DNA of 64,000 bases from Owenia fusiformis (lineage: Eukaryota; Annelida; Polychaeta; Sabellida; Oweniidae): assembly GCA_903813345.2 (NCBI GenBank), contig CAIIXF020000007.1, positions 30,724,698-30,788,697 on the forward strand, given 5' to 3'. The notes under the pieces were generated by a model, which worked only from the letters and a program-made list of their open reading frames with translations, was not told where the DNA came from and searched no databases. Numbering within the stretch: the first letter of the stretch is position 1; every line of letters starts with the position of its first letter. This document shows positions 25,001-36,511 of the stretch, one piece after another. Made by a program: the position numbers and the translations under genes.

Positions 25001-28000
25001 GCATTGCTGTGCGCGCATCAACTTTTTGTATAATACCATGACGAGTGCAACATTTTACAAGCTGCGCAGAAAATTCACAGATAATTTATTGAATTGCTTG
25101 ACGTGAAAACACTAGGTATATACTATATTTGAATAAATGTCTCAGTAAAAGTCTATTTGTATTAACATTTAATGAAACACAAAAATCGCATAATACACCT
25201 TTTTAAAATCCAAAATCACAAACTTTGAGCGCTTAATTTAGGAATTTACAATGCAAAAAATTAAATTGCCAGACATGAATATATATCAAATGTAAAATGC
25301 ACAAGTGTCTCCACAGTGTTCTACACAGTGGTGCATTTCTCCACGTATTTATAGCCAAATTCTGGTCCCGCTCCGACACCTCTATACCAACGCCAAAGCA
25401 AAGTTCATCGCCGCCATGGAACGCTGCGACAACGTCCGACACCGTTCCAACAACCCCATGTACGCTGATAAAACGCTAACAACCGCTCCACCGACGTTTG
25501 TGCAACGTTTAATCGCCGCCCGGGCAACGCTGGCGAAGCAGCGGTGGTCCAGCGTTTAAGATTTCTGCGTTGGTCTAGCGGATTCAAGCGTCCACGAACT
25601 TGCGTCTAGCGGTGCCAAACTTTGACTGGGCGTTGGTGGAGCGGTGATAAACTTTGCCAGGGCGTAAAATTGTCCCTTTTTCAACGCTGGCAATATTTTG
25701 AGCAGCTCAAAACTTTTGGAGCGTTAGGATGGCCACTCGAGAAACATCAGCGTTGGCCGAGCGTTTACAGCGTTGCTTTAACGGATGCCAACTTTTGTTA
25801 AACGGTGGTGAACGTTTACGAGCGTTGATGATTTTTTTCAACGTTCAAGGAACGCTCCAGCAACGTTTAGGCGGTGTGACCGGGCCTTAAAGAAAAATCT
25901 CACCTAGTAATTTTATCAGCGCATCAACCTTATCACTTGCGTCCTTCATTTCGCTATCTATTCTAATTTTAAACTCATCATGGCCGTCACTGAATTTCTC
26001 TAGAACCTCACTTTTGATGATTTCCAACTTTGGTACTACATCAGTATTCTGGCATGTATTTGCCGTTGCCATGGAAACAATATCTGAAATAAATATAAAA
26101 TAAATACATCGAACTATTCAATGTCAATACCAGTTACATATATATAGTATACAGGGTGTCTTATAAATGTACCCAAAAGTACATCAACATCATATATAAA
26201 CCACGGTCATGTAGCCAAAACATGAACGTTTTCTCCCCAATACACCATTTTTATTTCAGTTTTGCCCTTTTCATGCTTTAACCTTTACCTTTTACACCAC
26301 ATAATCTCATATTTCGATGACAGCCTGTATCCTTACTGCTTCATTGTTCATCACTTTTGATAATAATTCTGGTGGAATGTTGGATTTATTTTTGAGTGTT
26401 GCCCTTAAGTTGTTCTGGGTATTTTTGTTTGGAATGAGCATTAAAACACTCGTTCAAATATCCATAGAGAAAGATATTTGAGGATGACGATGGCAGAACA
26501 AACACAGAGAATCAGGTCAATTATCGGCAAATGATTCAGGAGTTACCTTCCAGACTTACGCAGGCTACCCTGGAGACCAAATGATGTCCAAATGAAAACA
26601 CAGTGGTCTCAAATTGATTGAGCTCCTCTACATACAACAAAGACTACACTAGAATCCCAACCAATGCAGTTTCTTGAATGTCTAATTGTAACCTCTCTGT
26701 ATAAGGGGCTATAAGACATTCACCTGATTTGACGGCCCATACTTTTTTCTCTGGGGCTATTTGAAGGACCATTTTTATGCTAAACCTAAACTAAAAGACC
26801 TAGAACCAGCATCAGACTAGCATCCGAACATAAATCAAAACATTCCAACATAAATATCAAACTTATCTGGGGAACAGCAACTAAAGCTCTATTGTTTCAA
26901 ATTCTGAAAGTACAAAAAAGATTCTTAAGACTAATTACAAACAGTGTTAGAACAGACGATTCCTCTCTACAATTTAAGAAAATAAAGATACTTAAATTAG
27001 AAGACATTCATAAGCTAAATGTTGGTATTTTTGTATTTAATTGTTTCAAATGACCTAAAGAATTTCCTCAAACTTTATTCTATGACTACTTCATATCAAA
27101 TGCTCAAACTCATGGTCAAGAGACACGTTATAGATTCAATCTTAGAGCTAATCAATTTAAATCTACATTTGGACAAAGGAGCATTAAATACATATATAGG
27201 ACAAACAACATGGAATGAATTACCTGAAACTTTTAAACATCTGAATTCTAGAAATAAATTTAAGTCAGATTTGAAAAAGTATTATCTGGACAAGTATTAA
27301 ATTGTATAACATTTCCCTATATGTGCTTATATATATATGTATATTTCTTTCTCTTCTATTACTTTTCTCCTAACTTTCTATCTTTAAAAACAGTTTTATA
27401 TCTTGTCATCTTGATTAATACAATTATGTAATATAATCATATGTAACTATATACACCCGCATGGGTGTCAGTTGCCTGTACATTGAACATTGATATAATT
27501 GATGAATAAACAACTATGCAAACAACTTTTTTTTTTAAATGTGATGAACAACGTAGTAGTAAGGATGCAGACTGTCATCGAAATATGAGTTTACATTGAT
27601 TATGTGGTGTAACTGGTAAAGGGTTAAAAGTACCAAAAAGGCAAAACTGAATTAAAAACTGTGTATATGGGGAATAAACTTACATGTTTTGACTGCAAAA
27701 TCATGTAAAAAATGTCTGAAAATATTGATACTTTTGGGTACATTTTTTGAGACACCCTTTAATAATTTCTTGGAAAAACTGGTCATATCTTATTATTTGA
27801 CATAAGTTAATCTGCTATTTTTTATTACTGTATAGTTAGGAAGGTTAGCTTGTCAATATACCGGATATCTTTGACAGATCAATTCTAAATATTTCCGTGA
27901 AAAGCTGCCCAACATCCGAAACAAAAATCATTAATCAAACATACAAATACAGAAATTGTATTAAATCAACCCCATTACTTTGCAACATCAGAAAAAGATA

Positions 28001-28257
28001 AGCAAAATCAAAAAACCGTTAGAGGCGTAAAAACGCCATTGCATGGTATCTGTATTTAGGTTAAACTTTTCAGATGGTTGGTGTACATCAAGTCGTACTT
28101 CGCGTTCATAAGGTTAATCAACCATAACAATGATACATTTAAGTCCTCTATATGACAATAAATCTATAGTTAACTTACCAAAACATGCTATTAGTGTTAT
28201 TAGGATTAATGTTAGCAAACTAGGTTTGCCCATGTTTGAATGCAACACTTTTTCCAT
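16021..28257 (-). CDS. Gene A: secreted mosaic S1-protease-like protein (TSP1/S1/TSP1/lectin halves/EGF)
   Basis: Eleven exons joined by GT/AG sites with consistent phases: 28257-28179, 26083-25904, 23819-23643, 23183-22916, 22717-22410, 19062-18935, 17970-17784, 17384-17226, 17093-16932, 16662-16444, 16154-16021; 666 residues. In order: signal peptide (1-26); Cys plus amphipathic coiled coil (27-86); TSP1, WGDWGDWTPC (87-145); S1 protease (146-442) with AAHC (His about 217), NDIAL (Asp about 281), TTGWG and GYSGSAL (Ser about 383); TSP1-like WGEWSKC (443-495); Thr-rich linker and lectin C-half ending PCSDMAYTICVIEE (496-549); lectin N-half starting CPRPFTTYHVGKMCYFV (550-622); six-Cys EGF-like end. 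Odd: Tyr replaces the Asp of GDSGG, the pocket position is not Asp, and no IVGG site is seen. Introns 2 and 5 carry transposons. Secreted recognition/protease-like role is inferred; catalytic activity is uncertain. Confidence 0.86.
19918..19942. repeat. (TA)n microsatellite
   Basis: About ten TA units in gene A intron 5. Confidence 0.85.
20128..20215 (+). repeat. Short dispersed sequence shared with 40515-40600 (inverted)
   Basis: ATCATGCCACGACTTGAGAG is followed by a recognisable CGCTGATA-GAC...ATTTCTCTATT. The reverse complement of 40515-40600 matches with scattered changes over about 80 bp. The nature of the sequence is unknown. Confidence 0.55.
20508..21436. mobile_element. TIR DNA element (CCCTATCACA family), copy in gene A intron 5
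   Basis: Inverted ends CCCTATCACAACAAACTAG and CTAGTTTGGTGTGATAG bound 929 bp filled with GTTCGT/CGTTC-type subterminal repeats and a long palindrome centred on TTGAATCGATTCAA. No ORF, so it is non-autonomous. A 1.3-kb relative is at 55206-56524. Confidence 0.8.
24383..25886. mobile_element. TTAA-flanked TIR DNA element in gene A intron 2
   Basis: Long inverted ends (about 70 bp) begin GGCCCGGTCACACCGCC and end GGCGGTGTGACCGGGCC, flanked on both sides by TTAAA (24378-24382 and 25887-25891). The interior is packed with GCGTTG/AGCGGT motifs and lacks a transposase. TTAA target duplication suggests the piggyBac or Kolobok superfamily. Its right end stops 17 bp from the 5' splice donor of exon 2. 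Confidence 0.85.
26152..27759. mobile_element. Mariner/Tc1-derived fold-back element, split by a LINE, gene A intron 1
   Basis: TA-flanked ends CAGGGTGTCTTATAAATGTA and TACATTTTTTGAGACACCCT. Both halves resemble the transposase 3' region of the related element at 49808-50797, pointing outward in opposite directions. A LINE 3' fragment (about 26863-27536) interrupts it. The uninterrupted relative reads straight across this junction, so the LINE arrived later. Confidence 0.8.
26863..27536 (+). mobile_element. LINE 3' fragment inserted in the mariner-derived element
   Basis: Encodes pieces of an RT C-terminal region (LIWGTATKALLFQ, QKRFLRLITN, TTWNELPETFKHLNSRNKFK) with at least two frame breaks, then a 3' UTR with an ACCCGCATGGGTGT hairpin similar in shape to that of the 4.69-kb LINE. 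It belongs to the CR1/Jockey-like group but is a different family. Confidence 0.8.
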
Positions 28258-28848
28258 TTGTTCGTATTTTCTGTGATGTAGACTCAGTCACTATATTGAA
28301 TGTAAGTGGTGGTTTTGTGGGTAAGTCATAACTTATGTTCCGGTTGAAAGGCCTTTTATTTGTTCTGATCCACCTATCACGTCGAAGCATGTGTCGTCTA
28401 CTACGTAGTTACTCGCAACCAGACATGCTGCATGTATGTACAAGAGTCGAGGTAAGAGGAGGGAAAGCCCCAGAGTTTAAAGATGACAGACATAATTACG
28501 TCTCTTGCTTACCACCTTCGTTCGTTCGAATTTTCATCGGCTAGTTATCAAATACTTCACTTCTACGGGATGTTTTAATTGATATAAGCATATTCCGTAC
28601 ACCTTTTCTTTATCTTGATGTGAAATGAGAAGCTATGATATTGGTTAACACTCCGGAAATGAACATAATATTATTCGAAGCGTATTTCGAAAATTTTGAA
28701 ACCGCCATTGATGACGTCATTTGTTTGTCGACTTTTGACCAATCAGCGACGATGTCATCTAGATACAGATTTACATCTTTGAACCCTGGTGTTTCTCCCC
28801 CTCTGAGTCGAGGTTAAATGGGCGCTGACATGCACGAGGTATTCACGA
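28258..28848. other. Putative promoter/5' flank of gene A
   Basis: Immediately upstream (minus strand) of the gene A start. A TGACGTCA palindrome (28712-28719) and a nearby ATTGG on the minus strand are present but occur by chance elsewhere. No strong TATA box is seen. The next element begins at 28849. Confidence 0.35.
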
Positions 28849-30104
28849 TGCCCATGTCAAGCAGCGTGCCTACTAGGCACGCAGTTTGAAACTCTGACAA
28901 ACTGCGCGCATATTTCAAAATGGAAGACGGGGAGCACACGACTCCCAAAAAGAGCCAAAATACGAAAAATACAAGGTTAGTCTCGTTCTAAAGATAGTAC
29001 CATTCTGTGAAGATGAACTTAATTTACTCATAGTACTCAATGTTTTTCCCGATGTAAACCTAGTTATCTCAATATAAGGGTCTTTAGTAACTTCTGTGTT
29101 CAAAATTAACAGTGTAAAGTTATATCTATGTCTTTTTATCGTCATTTGCCGTTTATTCAGCCATTTTGTCTGTGTATACTGGAATATATATAGGATCACT
29201 CCATCTGATTAAAGCAGCATACATAGTTTGTGTTCAAAACGATAATACGCCATAAACGTGATTTAAACATTTTTCTTGTCAAACTGCGCGCCTATATTCA
29301 CATGTATTTCCCAAACTGCGTGCCTAATATTTCCAAACTGCTTGCCTATCCAAGCTTGTTTTGTATTATTAGAAAACATAAGCGTCATATGTAAGGTACA
29401 CATGAGTCTAATAGTAGAACCCCATAATTGAAACACTATGAGAGTCCATCCACCAAGATGGTGATCTGAAAATAAAAGTTTTTTTCGTTCCCAACTTAAT
29501 TGTCACTCCTATTATACATTTTGACTTTCAATATGGAAATCTCATAAAATCTGACGATAAAGCAAAACTTCCAAAGCTATATGAAAAACACCTACACTTG
29601 CCTCTGTAGAAATTCCAATGATAATATATAGTTTTCATAGTGTATGCGCACAGTTTGTAATTTCTGGCTAAAATAGGCGCGCAGTTTGTGGTTCATTTCT
29701 TTTTAATCTCCTGATTATCTGTTTTATCTCGAAATATTTTGAATTAAACATGATGAATGCGTAAGGAATTAAATATAAAACGAGTCTGAAGTATTTGTTA
29801 TTGATGTTTAAAGTGCTAGATCGATTTACGTATAAATTCCCGTTAAATCAGTGACGAAAATGCCATTAATCTGCTTATGTTTTAAAACTTAGATTCATTT
29901 GCACATAGTTTTTGCTAGTATTTGCAAGATTCGTATATTCGCCACAGAATGAACGCATTGAACAAGAAAACAATGCAGGATAAATGTCTTTAAATTACAT
30001 TTCAAAATACAGACTCCAACTTAAATGATGCAATGTTGTTAGGCACGCAGTTTGTGATCGAAACAAACTGCGCGCCTGTGTAGGCGCGCAGCTTGACATG
30101 GGCA
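28849..30104. mobile_element. TIR DNA element with AAACTGCGCGCC motif array, upstream of gene A
   Basis: Ends TGCCCATGTCAAGC and GCTTGACATGGGCA bound 1,256 bp. About ten copies of a CAAACTGCGCGCC-like motif occur in both orientations, clustered at both ends and scattered inside. No transposase is encoded. It lies 0.6-1.8 kb upstream of gene A's start codon. Confidence 0.8.
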
Positions 30105-30191
30105 CCGTGGTATTATATTTATATATTTACTCAGACGTTTTTTAACTTAAACAGTGAAAATAAAAAAAACAAAGATATTAGTGCCTCATAC

Positions 30192-31743
30192 AGGTTATAT
30201 ATATTATATTATTATATATACAAGTGGATCCAAGAGACCAAGTGGGCAAGTCCATTATTTTGCAGGGGTGGCAGGAAATACACATATCAATCTCCACATA
30301 CTCACATTGAGTTATTAAAGAAAACCTACTAAAAGTTTAGTAGTCAATAAATATCAGATCTGTAAATTTCAAAATCAGAGGCGAATTCAATAAAAACGAG
30401 ATTAGAATGGACATATAAATTATTGGCCAATTTATCAGAATATTCAGGGGTTTCATTAGCAGCAGGCAACAGGCAATTTTTACATGTTGTTTTAAAACAA
30501 TTGCCTGTTGTTTTCAATATAAAAAATCTAATTTTCTCTTAATTTTGAGAGTATGCCATGACGTTTTTGCGTATATGACGCTACGCCTTTGGCTGCACCT
30601 CCTTGTCATTTGCTAGCTATGCCCCTACATAACCATATATTTGAGTCGACAGAAAAGAAATAAAAGGATTGTTATTCAATTGACAGAAAAATCTGTGATC
30701 CGACTGGTGTTTCTTTAAAATATCCGAGTCTGGCATTTAGAGATCCAGTTTTTATTGACTACCTTAACGTTATACCAATAGTCCATTTTTTCAACTTGGT
30801 AACTCTTAGATTGAGCCAAGTATCGGATGATTGGAGGCAGTTTTGTTCAATTTTGCAAAGGGTTAATTTTATTCTCATCTGTCTCAACAAAACAGGAATA
30901 TCCCAGAATTCATAAAGTCATACTTCTCTTATGTAAACTATATGATTGATTGGCCAAGGGTTCATCTGGGAAATGACCTCCTCTGGACGTAAAGCGTGGG
31001 AACATCTGATATGACCAATTCCCATGCCAGCGTGTCACCTGTCATTTCTCTGAAATGATGTACACTTTCCTCCAAAAGATTGGTAACAATTGTAGTACAG
31101 TAAAACCTGTATATCTGAACACTTGGCTAATCCTAACATCAATTTGAACACTTTTGGTCCCGTTTTCCTCCCATTGACTCAAATGTTTAAAAAAAACTTG
31201 AAATGTGAACACCTCCAAATTTGAACAGTGAACAGTCATGTTTGAAAAATTAACCTATCTAATATGAACACTTTTCATAAAATATCACATGTTCCATAGA
31301 AAATTGCTCAAATATTTGAAAAAAACTTGAATGATCTGACTCATGGTGGGCTTTCTAGGATGACTAAATTCATTTCAATCGGATTTATTTTCATGTCACT
31401 GTAATGCCATAAAGCAATGTAGTTAAAAGAACTATAAATATTTATTGAGAATTTGTACCTATTTCTTCAAAATCCAAAATCTTTCAAATGCAAAACCTCA
31501 AAATGTGAACACCTCCTAATCCGACCGCTTTTAGCTGGTCCCTTGAATAAGACATGTTTTACTGTACGGTACAATCCCCTCTAAAAGTTACGGAAATCAC
31601 TGGCTGGAAATTGGTGTTGGCCTACACACAGGTGTCCAATAGAGTAGACTCATATGTTCTATATGTGTGTATCATGCCACCCCTGCAAAATAATTGACTC
31701 GCCCATTTGGTCTCTTGGATCCACTTGCAAAATATAAATAACC
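30192..31743. mobile_element. TIR element (GATCCAAGAGACCAAGTGGG ends) containing a pogo-like MITE
   Basis: Inverted ends of about 55-80 bp (30192-30273 and 31675-31743): GGATCCAAGAGACCAAGTGG against CCATTTGGTCTCTTGGATCC, with GCAGGGGTGGCA inside. The interior is non-coding and interrupted by the element at 31098-31564. A diverged solo end is at 44229-44300. Confidence 0.75.
31098..31564. mobile_element. Pogo/Tigger-like MITE
   Basis: 467 bp flanked by TA, with ends CAGTAAAACCTGTATATCTG and GACATGTTTTACTG. CAGTAAAACCT-type ends plus TA duplication are typical of the pogo/Tigger branch of Tc1/mariner. Internal TTTGAACAC/GTGAACACCTCC repeats. No transposase. Confidence 0.8.
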
Positions 31744-31974
31744 ATTTTTAGGACGTCCAATTAAGGAGTTGGTGACATGATATATGCGCAGCGATATTTA
31801 ACCTTATATTTAGATACCTACATATGTCCCGCGTTTTATTTTTGTATAGCCTTGATAAATACTGTACGTATAAACGGTGGTAATAATACTAATAACTAGA
31901 CTGGGGAAACAAGTTCAATTTCAGGCTCAAGGTGACAGATCTTCTGGGGTTTCTAGACAGACAGATGGACGGAC

Positions 31975-32485
31975 GGATGGAAAGACAGACTGGACTGGAT
32001 TTGGACTTGGACCTTGAGTGGACTCCGAGCTGGACTTGGACTTAGAGCTGGCCTGGTCTAGACTTGGACCTGGATTGGACTTGGGCCTGGACTGGACTTT
32101 ACTTGGACCATGACTGAACTTAGACCGGGACTGGACTTGGACCTAGACCTGGACTGGACTTGGACCTGGATTTGGGCCTAGACATTGGACTGGACTTGGA
32201 CCTGGATTGGACTGGCTTTGGACCTTGACTGGACTTGGACCTTGACTGGATTCAGACATGGAATTGGGCCTGGACTGGACTAAGACTGGCCTTGGACTGA
32301 ACTTGGGCCTTGACTGGATTGAACCTGGGCTGGTCTTGGACTGGATTTAGACCTGGACTGCGCTTGGACCTGGACTGGCCTTGGAACCGGACTGGACATG
32401 GACCTGAACCTGGACTTTGACTGGACGTGGACCTGATCTGGACTTAGACCTGGACCTTGAATTGGACTTGGACCTGAAAATGGAC
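31975..32485. repeat. Minisatellite, GGACTTGGACCTGGACT units
   Basis: About 500 bp of irregular 6- and 12-bp-based units built from GGACTT, GGACCT and GGACTG. Not coding: the minus-strand open frame through it is low-complexity Pro/Ser/Gln. Confidence 0.9.
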
Positions 32486-32549
32486 TGCACTGGTATTTTT
32501 GTTTCAATATTTCTTCACTAATCTTGACTTTCTATAAGGCTATCATCAG

Positions 32550-33310
32550 AACGATTTTTCTCGAAATTTGAAAACGCCATAACTTCACAACCGAATTTGG
32601 ATTACTGAGAAAATTCTAACTCATACGTTAAATTTGGAGACTTTTTATTCTGACCTACTTTTCGGACACCATATCTCAATAGTGGGTCAAAATACTTTCT
32701 GACGGAAGAAGGCTAACACTATTAGCACACTCTTTGTACCTGTATACAAAAATTTGAAGCAAATCATTTAATCATAGTGTTAGAATCTTAAAAATATGGA
32801 AAAGCTATAAATTTGACCTAAACTTTGACCTAGGGATTTTGGTGTCCTAATTTTAAAGCTAGGTGGCTTTTGAGGTCCCCTTCTTTTAAAGGCTTTCATT
32901 ATATTAAGCTGTACTCAATCTATATCTCGTATTTTACACTTCGAAAAATCTTTTTTTCCAATTGACTTAACATGGGGCACCAAATTTAGCAATTTTTGAG
33001 CTTTCAAAACGCCATAACTTCCGAACCTGAAAACGGATCGAAATTTGATTTGCAGATTCAGATTTCTGGGAAAATTCTCTCGTTCATTCATAACTCATAC
33101 GTTAAATTTGGAGAACTTATTATTTTGACCTACTTTTCCGACACCATATCTCGAAAGTGGGTCAAAATACTTTCTGACGGCAAAAGGCTAACACTATTAG
33201 CACACTCTTAACTACATGTATACACAATTTCGAAGAATATAATTAAGTGTAGTGTCAGAATCGCAAATATAAGGAAAAACATTGAATTTGACCTAGATTT
33301 TGGCCTAGAT
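32550..33310. repeat. Direct duplication, two diverged copies of about 300 bp
   Basis: 32550-32840 and 32990-33310 share AAAACGCCATAACTTC, TCATACGTTAAATTTGGAGA, GACACCATATCTC, ACTTTCTGACGG, GGCTAACACTATTAGCACAC and GTGT(T/C)AGAATC in the same order, separated by about 150 bp. Confidence 0.8.
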
Positions 33311-33763
33311 TTTTTCATTTAATTAAAGTAAGTCAATAAAATGACGAATGGTTTCGTTAGAAACCAGGATACTTGTTTTGACGAACGAAACAACAAAATC
33401 AACACAGACGTCTAGTTTTTTAAAAACCTTTTAGAAGCCTACTATGAATAAACAGAGGAAAATATTTACATGTTCTCTTGCCAAAACGAAAGTCATGAAT
33501 AGTGGCAACAATGCCATTGTATAAACTTGAGAAATATTTGGTAAGTGGCTTAAAATCTGTAGAGAAGACTTCTTAAGCGAGGTTTTAGATAATGTCAGGT
33601 TGACCGAGCCACAGATTTAAATACTGTATAAATAAAAATAGGTAAAAAAAGTTAAATATGTCAAATTCTGAAACATGCGATTCCCACACTTCAAAACTGA
33701 GGTAAGATGATGATTTGAAAAGATTCCAAATCAAAAGAATTTTATTTGGTATTTCATTTTATA

Positions 33764-34674
33764 GACGTGTCGCAAAAAGCTCGCGCACGCATTGTTACAC
33801 ATTTTGTGGCGTAATCCAGAGGATCCTCGCTTTTAACATGATAGAATGTGACGTTTTTGAGAAAAATGTACACACATGAAAATCCTTTCGTCCTCCACAT
33901 TTACCTCTATATCTCAAAACCTTTTAGACGAATAACTCTGATATCATATATATATTGTTAATGGGCTAGGAGCATCATAAAACACGAATCAATTGATATT
34001 TTAGGTGAAATAAATATACGTGTTGCTTTGCTTGAAAATAGGCGAATGGCGTAAATTAGCCCTATTTTAATGAATTTTGAAAACCTTTCGTCCTCCACTT
34101 TTCCACATACAACAGAAAATACATACTTTTGTGAACAAAATCAACTATTTATTAATAAACTAGAGTTTAGGAGCAAAATAATCATGTATGATTTATTAAA
34201 AATTGATCTCGTATTTTTTGTTTAATGTACACCTGAAAAGTTAAAGGTACCAAAAAATGAGCAAAAAAGGTCGCTGTCAACAGATTCTATTTTTCAGACT
34301 CTATGACGTCACAATATGGGACGCTTACTAAAATTCATCCTTTGAAATAAAACTTCCATCTACCTTTATCAAGACGAAAAGTAAGTATAATAGTCATATA
34401 TTGTTTGAGTTATGAGCGTTTAAAGACGAAAAATAATTCAAAATGTAACGTGTCAACATGGGATATTTGCCAGATGTTTTGGTAAAAAACTCTTTTTTAA
34501 AAACGAACGCGCAAAAAATGTGAACGGAGTGTAGTTGATCTAAAATCTTCATCGAAACAGCTTTAAAATGATATATAACTTTAATTAGAATATTATCTTA
34601 TAATCCGGGGAATCAAAGTTACATTCACGCGATACCCTTAAAAAACAAATGCGCCACCTTTTTTGCGACACGTC
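33764..34674. mobile_element. TIR DNA element, GACGTGTCGC ends
   Basis: 911 bp bounded by GACGTGTCGCAAAAA and TTTTTTGCGACACGTC, next to TA-rich flanks. It contains a direct repeat of CCTTTCGTCCTCCAC. A right-end fragment (about 35374-35462) ends in the same GCGACACGTC. The paralogous flank at 44748-44855 lacks it. Confidence 0.75.
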
Positions 34675-35373
34675 ATAATAATAATGACCACATGCACCTA
34701 TAGTTAGTTACTAAATAGTGGATGTTTAATAGCAAATAAATTTCGAAGAGTAATTTTATTTAATCATGGCGCACATATAAACGTCTTTTTTACTACACGA
34801 ATACTCTCAGCTGGTACTCAAGATATCCATTTCGCTCAGTAGACTCTAAAAGTAAACCTTTTTAAATTGCAATGCCTTGCAACAAAGATTACATAGTGCT
34901 CAAAATACCTATTTTTCTTTCTTTGAATTGAAAATAAAAAGTAATCTGCACTTAAAGGCAGCATCAGATCTATGGGGGTGACACATTTCGAAGTAACATG
35001 AACAATTCACCTACCAATCTATTCCTTATGATCTAAAATACAATATCTCCCAAATGATTCACGATATATTTTAAATTAGTGAAGTTATAATGGATCCAAA
35101 GTGCAAAAATTTGTGATTTTTTTAAAAATATTCTAAGATTGAAACATTGTTTTGTTATGCTGCTCGCTAGATCTGATTCTCTCTTTAATAACTTTGAAAA
35201 CATTCCATTCCCTATAATCAATGTTCGCCGTTTTTTTATTATTGATAATGACGAGAATTGTTTTGAGAAATGAAAACATTTTAGAAGAATTTGTGAATCA
35301 TTATATACTTTGTTTTGAGAAAAGAGCTTCTTTTTATTTTATTAAAGAATGCTGTCAAATCCTTTTTTGAAAA

Positions 35374-35462
35374 TAGAATATTATCTTTTAATCCGGGGAA
35401 TCAAAGTTACATTCACACGAATACCCTTAAAAAACAAATGCCCCACCTTTTTGCGACACGTC
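35374..35462. mobile_element. Right-end fragment of the GACGTGTCGC element
   Basis: Matches 34590-34674 (AATCCGGGGAATCAAAGTTA, ACCCTTAAAAAACAAATG, TTGCGACACGTC) with few changes; the left part is missing. Confidence 0.75.
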
Positions 35463-35534
35463 TATGCACTATGCAATGTGGAAATCAATTGACTTCATTT
35501 CAATTGAAATTCAACTTCTGATGAACAGCTTTAA

Positions 35535-36306
35535 AGTCCCCGTCTAAAGTTTGAAAATATTTTTTTATCAATCATTTACTATTTGTCAGGACTTAAAAAG
35601 TGATTTTAAAGATTTTTGAACAAAACAAAATTTTTTCAAAAAAAGTTGTGAGCATTTCATTTCTCAAATATTCAAATTTCCCGCCATTTTTCAAAAAAAA
35701 GTTGAATTTCTTAATCATCAAATATTTCTTAATGCATTTCAAAAAAGATTATCTTTTTAACACCAATGCAAAGATTGAACAAAGGACACACTATTTCAAT
35801 AATAAAATGCCATATTTAATGGGCCACTTCAATGTTTTAGCATATCAAAAATATTTTGAAACATTAGTGATGTCACTCAGGTACCAAAAACTTTTTGAAA
35901 AAATTTAAAATATGTTAGACTTTCATAAAAAACCAATGTTGATTGTCTAACCAGGTTAAAAGGAAGAATAAATTAATAGAACTAAAATTTTGAAATGCAT
36001 TTTTCTCAGAACCATTTTCATGCACTGATAAGTTCATTTCTCGCTTATTTATGAACCGATTTTCTTATTCTTTTCGGCAAAAAACATGGGAGGATGAATG
36101 CTATACATTGGTATGAATTGTGGCTAATTAGAAGATATGAGTGACCTCTAAAAGTTGGTTTTAAATAAATTCACAAATTTTGGAACAAAAAGTCTATCAA
36201 AAACCACTTTTTGAAATTTAAAAAAAAAGTTTCACTTATCACACTTTGATAACATTGGGTAAGACTACAATATAAGCCAAAGTGGTTTAAACTTTATATG
36301 GGGCCT
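35535..36306. mobile_element. TTAA-flanked non-autonomous element upstream of the GT31 gene
   Basis: TTAA at 35531-35534 and 36307-36310 flanks inverted ends AGTCCCCGTCTAAAGTTT and AAACTTTATATGGGGCCT. No coding content beyond AT-rich chance frames. Confidence 0.55.
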
Positions 36307-36511
36307 TTAACGAATTAATCGATCTCTGTAAGCAGGAATAAGAAAGCAATTCGATTCAAATTCGATTTTTGTGTTGAAACTTAAAAACGTGATATCATAG
36401 ACAATCGCAGAGAAGTTGAGGAAATGTTTGCAAACAAAGAGTAATAGATGATTTGACTTGGATTTATAAATTATAGAACTCAGCAACTGGGAGATAATTT
36501 AATCAGCAACC

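Noticed and set aside
28712-28719. TGACGTCA palindrome as a CRE
   Set aside because: The same 8-mer also occurs at about 21963 and 34304 without promoter context; one site is not evidence.
32280-32507. Minus-strand Pro/Ser/Gln-rich ORF
   Set aside because: By-product of the GGACTTGGACCT minisatellite.
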